This document shows positions 57,937 to 64,000 of a stretch of 64,000 bases of DNA, piece after piece; within the stretch, counting starts at the first letter, position 1, and each line of letters opens with the position of its first letter. Source of the stretch: Powellomyces hirtus (taxonomy: Eukaryota; Chytridiomycota; Chytridiomycetes; Spizellomycetales; Powellomycetaceae); contig JAHLKG010000019.1 of assembly GCA_025526995.1 (NCBI GenBank), forward strand, positions 434,001-498,000. The letters run 5' to 3'. A program made the translations under genes and the position numbers. Under the pieces are notes generated by a model that had not been told where the DNA came from, did not search any database, and saw nothing but the letters and a program-made list of their open reading frames with translations.

Positions 57937-59062
57937 ATGTCTAAATCACCTTCTGTTAGACGTCCTCTACGCAACCGGCCAGTACAAAGAAGGTACTTGA
58001 AAGGAATTTACTTGGACGGCTTGAGGAAAGCTGAGATTGCGAAGAGGTTGTAACAAAGTTCGGTCCATGTTCAGACCTTCAGCGCGGAAGAATGGGACAA
58101 GAAGCTAGCTGAAGTGTCTGTTAGCAAACAGTAAGTTACCGGATTGACGTGACGTATCAGGAGCACGCTTCACGCGAGATCCCGTCGAGATTCTCCCTCG
58201 ATGAGACGTCTCAATTGACTATACTGTTCACAGAGATCTGAATAAGCTGGTGATGAACTATCTGGTGATAGAAGGATACAAGGACGCTGCCGAAAAGTTC
58301 AGTCAAGAGTCCGGCCTGCAGCCGGGCATAGATCTGTCGTCCATACAAGACCGGATGAGCATCCGAAACGCGATTCAAGCAGGGGACATTGAGAGCGCGA
58401 TTGAGAGAGTCAACGATCTGGACCCAGAGGTGCACTTCATTCCCTTGACACTCCGAAAGAGCAGATGTCCAATGACCTGATGTCTAATGATCTTTGCAAT
58501 TTGTTCACGTAGATCTTGGACACAAACCCCAAGCTTTACTTCCACTTACAACAACAGCGGCTCATTGAGTTCATCAAGACTGGGAAGATTGCGGAAGCGA
58601 TTGAATTTGCGCAAGAGGAGCTGGCACCACGGGGTGAAGAGAACGTATGTACATGCACATATCTTGACATCTTCTCCGTGTTCGCAAGACATTGATCTCT
58701 GGATACACCCCTTCAGCCCGAGTTCCTGGAAGAGCTCGAGAAAACTATGGCTCTCCTCGCATTTGAAGAAACCACTGCATCTCCACTAGCTTACCTCGTT
58801 GACTACGCGCAACGACAAAAGACAGCCAGTGAGCTAAATTCGGCGATCTTGACCGCACAGTGCCAAGAAAAAGATCCCAAATTGCCCTCTTTGCTGAAGA
58901 TGCTCGTTTGGGCTCAGGTGAGCACGTCCACGATCATGCATGCGAAGTTTGGAGCTTGAAACTTATCATTTCGAACAGAACCAATTGGATGAGAAGGCTT
59001 TTTTTCCAAAGATAAATAACTTCGTCACGGGAGAGCTGGATCCTGTTCCGACGAGCGGGTGA
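57937..59062 (+). CDS. GID8: GID8 homologue, CTLH/GID E3 ubiquitin ligase scaffold
   Basis: Six exons (57937-57992, 58083-58130, 58234-58429, 58513-58644, 58717-58917, 58979-59062) give 238 residues; human GID8 has 228. A LisH motif ('LVMNYLVIEGYKDAAEKF', about 40-57) is followed by CTLH ('IRNAIQAGDIESAI') and CRA regions ('YFHLQQQRLIEFIK', 'MALLAFEE', 'LLKMLVWAQNQLDEK'), collinear with GID8/TWA1. In yeast the complex degrades gluconeogenic enzymes (family knowledge). The basic first 18 residues, encoded by exon 1, are specific to this protein. Confidence 0.93.
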
Positions 59063-59486
59063 ACCTGCTGCGAACGAAATGAACTGGCATGTTTCAGACA
59101 AGCGGGATATGCAATTCCAACGCCGGTGCAAAATTTGCAATATGGTTGGGCTGCAGAATGGGGAGGATGATGAATGATAAGGCAGGATCAGGCGCAAGAA
59201 TGCTTTGTTTGCTGAGAGGAAACACGGAAGTTGAGATGGCATTAAACGGTGATGCTCATCCCCAAATGTAAATAAAAACGGTTTTAGCGCATCCCTGCTC
59301 CGATTGGGCAGATGCGTGTGGATTCCACCATACGCCGGTTGCGCGGCTCCCAGAACATACGCGTCAAGAGTATGGGGTATATGTGCTACAGCTCACTTGC
59401 ACAATGATATATTTTACAATCCGACAAGAAAACGCAAGCGACAAAGAGCAGCTACAGCTACATCAAGATCTGTGGTTCAGATTCTC
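59063..59486. other. Convergent intergenic region
   Basis: 424 bp between stop codons; no gene seen. Confidence 0.45.
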
Positions 59487-59846
59487 CTAGTTCCGGTCAG
59501 CCTGTCGCTGCTGCGTAACCGTCTTGAACCTCTGCGTATGAGTCTGATTCTCCTCCGCGCTCTGCATGTTCTCTCCCTTCCTCGACGCTGAGGACGCTTT
59601 CGATGCTGCTGATGGAGCAGGTTGTTTGGAGTCGGGCTTGGGTCGCGCTTTTGAATCCGGAGACGATGAGGTTGGCTGCTGCTTAGCAGACGATTGGGCG
59701 GCGTTTTTTCTGGGCGACACTTGGTCCTTGCCCGAGTTGTTGCCGTACCCCGCAGCAGCGTAGAAGCGGACTTTTGTGAGTGGTGTACGGGGTGCGATGG
59801 ATAGGCGGAGGGTGCGCGTGAAGATGGCGAGGCGGATCAGAGACAT
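59487..59846 (-). CDS. Small Ser/Lys/Gln-rich protein with probable mitochondrial presequence
   Basis: Single exon, 119 residues from the ATG at 59846. The first 35 residues are rich in Arg, Leu, Ile, Ser and Thr with no acidic residue, followed by 'RFYAAAGYG', which looks like a mitochondrial targeting and cleavage region. The remainder is low-complexity (Ser, Lys, Gln, Pro) and probably disordered. An ATG at 59909 would add 21 residues but would bury the presequence. No family is recognised. Confidence 0.5.
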   Translation of the reverse strand: MSLIRLAIFTRTLRLSIAPRTPLTKVRFYAAAGYGNNSGKDQVSPRKNAAQSSAKQQPTSSSPDSKARPKPDSKQPAPSAASKASSASRKGENMQSAEENQTHTQRFKTVTQQRQADRN

Positions 59847-60366
59847 GGTGTTTGGTTCGATATAGGGTATGAAGGGAATATGGCTGGATAAAAATGTTTG
59901 TGGGCTCAAACGGAAGCTGGCCAGCAGGATGTGAAGAACAGGCGCTTTATATACAAGTAAACGTCCAATTCACATGTTCATCCGCAGTGCTTTGGATGTG
60001 AATCATCGTCATTAAATTTACATCATGCATCGGGGGCTTTCCTTTTTCAGTGGCGACTCTGGCCATTCATCCGCTTGGTGAAATGGCGCGGGGTGACCTC
60101 ACGCGTTTCTGGCACCCAAGCCACGTCTCTTTGCCGAGGGCTGCCAGAGCGGCATGTGAATTTCAAAGGGATTGAAAAAGCGGATGTGAACCCTGGCTCA
60201 CAAGCTTTGGGTGGCCAGAGTCAGAGAGCCTGATGGAGGGGCCAGGATAGAGTGCTGTGGAAGAATACCAAGTTCTTTTTTTAGGCTCCTCATTGCTTTA
60301 TTTTGCTTTTTTCCAAACTCACCAGTGCAATATCGTTCCGCCAAGTTATATTTGTCAATTTCAGTT
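59847..60366. other. Divergent intergenic region
   Basis: 520 bp between the small mitochondrial-like gene and the F-box-like gene. No gene seen. Confidence 0.45.
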
Positions 60367-60993
60367 ATGGAATCTTTCCTCTGCCCCGAACTCTTTGACC
60401 AAATAATCGACAGTATTTGGGACGAGATCGTCACCACGCTCGACACCCGCATGTTCCTCTCTCTGACGTTGGTGAACAAACAATGCAAACGTCTCCTGTG
60501 CCAAAGACGCAAATCGCTAATGCTAGCACAAGCAACCGCATTTCGACAAGGCATACACTCGCCCAGTCTGTTAACGCGGTTCAAAGATCCGTTCAGCAAC
60601 CCATACATCTCAACTCTGGAAGTTCTTGCGCACATTGCGCTCCGGTTCGATGCAAAACTCCTTGGGGATTATCTCGCCCCGCTCGTACTCAAGCATCAGG
60701 CACGAATCGACACGTTGTTGCATCACTCACCGGGACCGCTGGTCATGTGTACCGAGAAGGGCCGCACGGGACTGTTGACTGAGGTTTATGCGGCGTGTGT
60801 GGGCCAATGCGTGTCCTTGTGCAGCGGCGATTTGATCTTTGTCTTGAAGAATGTGAAGAGGACGGTGCATGCTTTCACGTGGGACTTTGGCGTTGTGAGC
60901 ATGCATTCGAAAATGGTGGTTTTGTTCAATGTTTCTCCCGAGTATTCTGTTACGACGGTTGTATTGAACATTTTCTCAAACAACTTCTTTTGA
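60367..60993 (+). CDS. F-box-like hypothetical protein
   Basis: Single exon, 208 residues. The first 45 residues ('PELFDQIIDSIWDEI' then 'FLSLTLVNKQCKRLL') look like an F-box-type helical motif without the usual Leu-Pro start. The rest is helical then beta-rich with four or five Cys residues and no visible LRR or WD repeats. A role as a Skp1-binding substrate adaptor is a guess from the N-terminus only. Confidence 0.5.
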   Translation: MESFLCPELFDQIIDSIWDEIVTTLDTRMFLSLTLVNKQCKRLLCQRRKSLMLAQATAFRQGIHSPSLLTRFKDPFSNPYISTLEVLAHIALRFDAKLLGDYLAPLVLKHQARIDTLLHHSPGPLVMCTEKGRTGLLTEVYAACVGQCVSLCSGDLIFVLKNVKRTVHAFTWDFGVVSMHSKMVVLFNVSPEYSVTTVVLNIFSNNFF

Positions 60994-61294
60994 ACCCCGG
61001 AAGCCTGCCCTTCTGCCTGTGTGTATCTTTCATAGTATCGGATACTGGTTGATCCTCCCGATGTTCCGTGCACAATATATCACTCACTCTACGATTGATT
61101 TCCAATGTGACTAGCTCCTAAAGCACGAATGACATCCCTTTGCGTGCATTGTTCACCAAACAGCTTGGCATTTTAAACATATGAGCATTAATATGGGGAG
61201 GGAGAAAAGTATTACATATAGCTGGAAAGGTGTAGATCAAATTCCGCATAACTACCGGTACGATGATAATAGATGCGCACCAAAATGTGAATGT
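60994..61294. other. Convergent intergenic region
   Basis: About 300 bp; no gene seen. Confidence 0.45.
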
Positions 61295-62500
61295 TCATTC
61301 ATCACCCAGTTCGATCGCTGCTGCGCGATATGAAGAAGATGCGGGATCGTTCCTGGCATATCGGCCACCCCGCGGATCCGTTGGCGCAACAGTTGGGGAG
61401 AAGAAACCAGAGACTGATTGCGACAGACTCTTGGGTGGTGGACGAGCCTCGTCTGTCGTTGACTTCCCTCCAACTGCTCTTTGACCCCACAACACCCAGC
61501 TCAGTGCAGTCCTGTACAACCAATCTACAGCATTTTCGCCATCAACACGTCTGAGGTCCATCAGTTTGCCGACAACAATGGCTGCAACGAGTCCCTTCAG
61601 CATCTCCTTCCATGCGCCAAACCCACCAAGAGCACATAGTGCGAATGGTAGGTACACTGGTCTCACGGGCAGCACGCCAAAGACTGTCATTGTATTGGTA
61701 GGTGTTGTGACGGCCCACAACCAGCGCAGGGCGTGTTCCAGGTTCGCGTACATTGGGTATGGGAAAATGAGTAGTGATGATGCGAGTCGCGCGCCCGTGG
61801 TGGTTGCGGTCGGCGTCTGATGCAGCGCGAGTTCGATGCCGATGAGGACGATTCCAGATAGTACTTGGGCGCGGAGGTAGTGGTTATCGAGAATCAACCA
61901 TTCCAAGGCGTTCTTCCTGCTTCCATCTTTTTTCATCCGGTTCCTTCCTTGACGAACAACGATCCCGTCACGCACAATATCCCCATCGCCATCAAACCAG
62001 CGTTCGAGCGGGGCCTGCCAGTAGACCATTCCGACGGCGCTGCGAACAACGTCCATCAGGTTGAGTCCGAGAACGCCGAACGAGGTGACACCTCTCCATA
62101 ATTGGAACCGTGGGGCGAGAAACAGACGGGGGTGAAACAGGAGCGCGCGATACGGTGTCAGGCCGAGCATGTGCGTCATATGCAGGGTTGATCCGAGGAC
62201 GATTTGGAAGGTTGTGTGCGGGGAAGAGCGGAGCATGGAGTGGACGTGGGTGCCGAGTTCGTGTGGGGATGTTCCAGTCAACGTCGTCAAGGTTGTCATA
62301 ATGGAAGCAAGCGTGGACGCAGGGTCACTTCCACCGACAATCCGCCCAACTGGGAGTTGTGTGGAGATGTCTTCGTTGTTGGACATCGTCAGGGTGTTCA
62401 GTCCGAGGGCAGCTTGTCGGTGGCTCTGAGTGTGCAAGAAATGCAACCTGAGCAAGGTGGAGTGCGGCACGGCCAGCGTGCTGTTTTGGAAGTCGACCAT
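61295..62500 (-). CDS. Derlin/rhomboid-like membrane protein
   Basis: Intronless, 401 residues. It has a hydrophilic N-terminus, a 'PYRALLFHPRLFLAPRFQLW' segment (Der1 family: a Q-x-W-R preceding the first helices), 'WRGVTSFGVLGLNLMDVV', 'YWQAPLERWF' and about five hydrophobic helices to residue 335, then a Ser/Pro-rich cytosolic tail. Rhomboid catalytic Ser/His are not visible, in keeping with the derlin pseudoprotease group that extracts misfolded proteins from the ER (family knowledge). The ATG at 62500 is chosen; a start at Met39 would also keep the whole membrane domain. Confidence 0.7.
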   Translation of the reverse strand: MVDFQNSTLAVPHSTLLRLHFLHTQSHRQAALGLNTLTMSNNEDISTQLPVGRIVGGSDPASTLASIMTTLTTLTGTSPHELGTHVHSMLRSSPHTTFQIVLGSTLHMTHMLGLTPYRALLFHPRLFLAPRFQLWRGVTSFGVLGLNLMDVVRSAVGMVYWQAPLERWFDGDGDIVRDGIVVRQGRNRMKKDGSRKNALEWLILDNHYLRAQVLSGIVLIGIELALHQTPTATTTGARLASSLLIFPYPMYANLEHALRWLWAVTTPTNTMTVFGVLPVRPVYLPFALCALGGFGAWKEMLKGLVAAIVVGKLMDLRRVDGENAVDWLYRTALSWVLWGQRAVGGKSTTDEARPPPKSLSQSVSGFFSPTVAPTDPRGGRYARNDPASSSYRAAAIELGDE

Positions 62501-63065
62501 GGAGGCAGGGCTACGGGATGAAAACGGTCCTGCAATTGCTATGGTGTTGATGTGCCAGTATGCACCCCTTCAAATACACACTTCCGTTGTTCTGCCAAAA
62601 ATGACCAGATTCTTTGGGCAACTTCCTCCGACGAGTCGATCGACGACATAATGGATTGCTGCGCCACCGACCGGGCTGATTCAAGTACAGTGCTAGTGTA
62701 CCGTTATCCACCAATCAAACTACCGAAATAACCTCGCCGAAACGTCTATGTTTGCACGGCAGTGTCACTTGAGCGCTTTGCCGGACAGGGTTCACGATTT
62801 CTGGATCGCCGCACCGGAGCTCATTCCATTCAAAAGTTAGAGTAGTCAGAAATGTTTGAAAAAGTTGAACCTAGCTGGCCCTTTCGCGACCTCACAACAA
62901 ATGGACGCTGCGTTACACTTCATGCAAAATGAAGACGGGCTACTTGCTGCTTTACAAATCAGAAACTTTATTCCTATCCCTATTTACAAAAGTGCCCGTT
63001 GTCCTGCATTCGCCAGATGCACAAGAAATAGCTCAGACGTATGCTCCTTCTTCGCCGTGACGTCG
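62501..63065. other. Intergenic region with the 3' UTR of branching enzyme
   Basis: 565 bp without supported coding; minus-strand transcripts from the right end here and the derlin-like gene starts at its left edge. Confidence 0.45.
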
Positions 63066-64000
63066 TTACTTCTTGTCCAGCTGGAGGACCAAAGCGGTTC
63101 GGCTGGGAATATAAACCTGATGGGAGAAAGATAAACATAAGCGGAAAGCTCTTTCGACAGAACGACTGACATCATCAGTACCTGAATGTAGTTCTTGCGT
63201 CCGTTCCACTCTCCAGGTTGCGAAAAGTACTTTCCACCTCGCTCGATCCTTTCGTGGCCGCAGAACTCTTTCCAGTCCGAGTTGAGGGCAACCGAGTAAG
63301 TGCCGGCCCACTCGGTTCCGATGCGGTAGTCCGTGAAACTCTGGCTGGGGTGGAAGTTGAAGATCCACAAAAGGTTGCCGCGTTCGAAAACAATCATCTT
63401 GTCGCCTTCATGCTTCAGCGAGACGTATTGGTTGGAGAGGAGCCAGTGGGACTTTTTCTCCAGCTCATTTATCGCACGATCAAACTCATTCAGATACTTG
63501 TATCGCAGCAGCTTGTCATCGGGGAGGTTGTACTGACGACGCGCGTAGTGGAAGGAGCTCTGGTTGCCCTCTCGTGGAAAGTCCTACAGAGGGTCACCAT
63601 GAGACCACCACTCTTTGAGACATGTGATGATTGGCAACGTGAGACTTACGAGCCACTCGGGATGACCAAACTCATTGCCCATGAACGTTAAATAACCTTC
63701 ACCACCGAGCCCGAAAGTGATCAATCGGATCATTTTATGAAGGGCAAGTCCACGGTCAATAATCGGTGTCAATGGACTTAGGTCAGACATGTTGGTGTAC
63801 ATCTCCTTGTCCATCAACCAGAACGCAAGGGTTTTGTCGCCAACAAGCGCTTGATCATGAGATTCACAGTAAGCGATTGTCGGTTCCTACACAAGAAATT
63901 GGGCTTAGAACGAGCACGAGTTCCCATGAGATCTGGGTCTGGTTCACCAACCTTGTAGCGACGGTTGGTGAGGGTGTGCGTGATGTGACCCATCTCCCAC
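63066..64000 (-). CDS. GLC3: 1,4-alpha-glucan (glycogen) branching enzyme, C-terminal part
   Basis: The window holds the last four exons (edge-63952, 63886-63650, 63583-63182, 63116-63066) encoding about 244 residues; the 5' part lies beyond the right edge. They carry the end of the GH13 barrel, including the family's '[13 protein letters not shown]' block with its conserved Asp, '[18 protein letters not shown]', then the C-terminal beta-sandwich ('[25 protein letters not shown]') and the closing '[12 protein letters not shown]'. The collinear match to human GBE1 and yeast Glc3 is close. The enzyme introduces alpha-1,6 branches into glycogen (family knowledge). Confidence 0.95.

Noticed and set aside
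62110..62521. Plus-strand frames of 86-105 codons
   Set aside because: Antisense to the derlin-like gene, which has recognisable family blocks and membrane helices.
1..64000. CRISPR arrays, prophage, insertion sequences, antiphage or toxin-antitoxin systems
   Set aside because: The DNA is a eukaryotic nuclear sequence. No regularly spaced repeats, terminal inverted repeats with a transposase, reverse transcriptase or integrase were seen.

Overview
Eukaryotic nuclear DNA, most likely from a flagellated (zoosporic, chytrid-like) fungus. Genes are dense, sit on both strands and are mostly split by short GT-AG introns (about 40-150 nt). Fungal-type genes (Nup192, Gea/GBF1, a Ran1-like kinase, an Oca-family protein) lie beside an EFHC1/Rib72 homologue, a protein of ciliary doublet microtubules that is normally kept only by lineages with flagella. 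There is no prokaryotic operon, CRISPR array, provirus or intact transposon. The three RNA genes found are identical tRNA-Phe(GAA) copies.

Layout. 0-6.1 kb: a small membrane protein, two unrecognised minus-strand genes (one assembled here from nine exons) and a hybrid histidine kinase. 7.1-19.6 kb: NUP192 (minus) and a 1443-residue coiled-coil protein (plus), diverging from a shared 450-bp region. 20.8-28.3 kb: EFHC1-like protein, guanylate kinase with a CaaX-ending tail, and an RPRD/Rtt103-like CID protein. 28.4-33.4 kb: three tRNA-Phe genes and a Ran1-like kinase with a long leader. 33.9-42.8 kb: a MYPT-like ankyrin protein, ZNHIT1/Vps71, a membrane-anchored glutaredoxin-like protein and a serine hydrolase. 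43.2-46.5 kb: three hypothetical genes and a local tandem repeat. 46.9-59.1 kb: GBF1/Gea ARF-GEF, a triose-phosphate-transporter-family carrier, an Oca-like pseudophosphatase and GID8. 59.5-64 kb: a small probably mitochondrial protein, an F-box-like protein, a derlin-like protein and the 3' end of glycogen branching enzyme.

The genes do not form one pathway: this is ordinary core genome (nuclear transport, chromatin, secretion, ubiquitin ligase, glycogen, flagellum). Exon models were built by hand. For every multi-exon gene with a named family the splice phases close and the exon lengths sum to a multiple of three. The most interesting signals are small: a guanylate kinase whose prenylation-like tail depends on removing one intron, a start codon alone in its own exon, a nine-exon gene hidden among short frames, and an Oca-type phosphatase without its catalytic arginine. 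I did not find a new multi-gene system.
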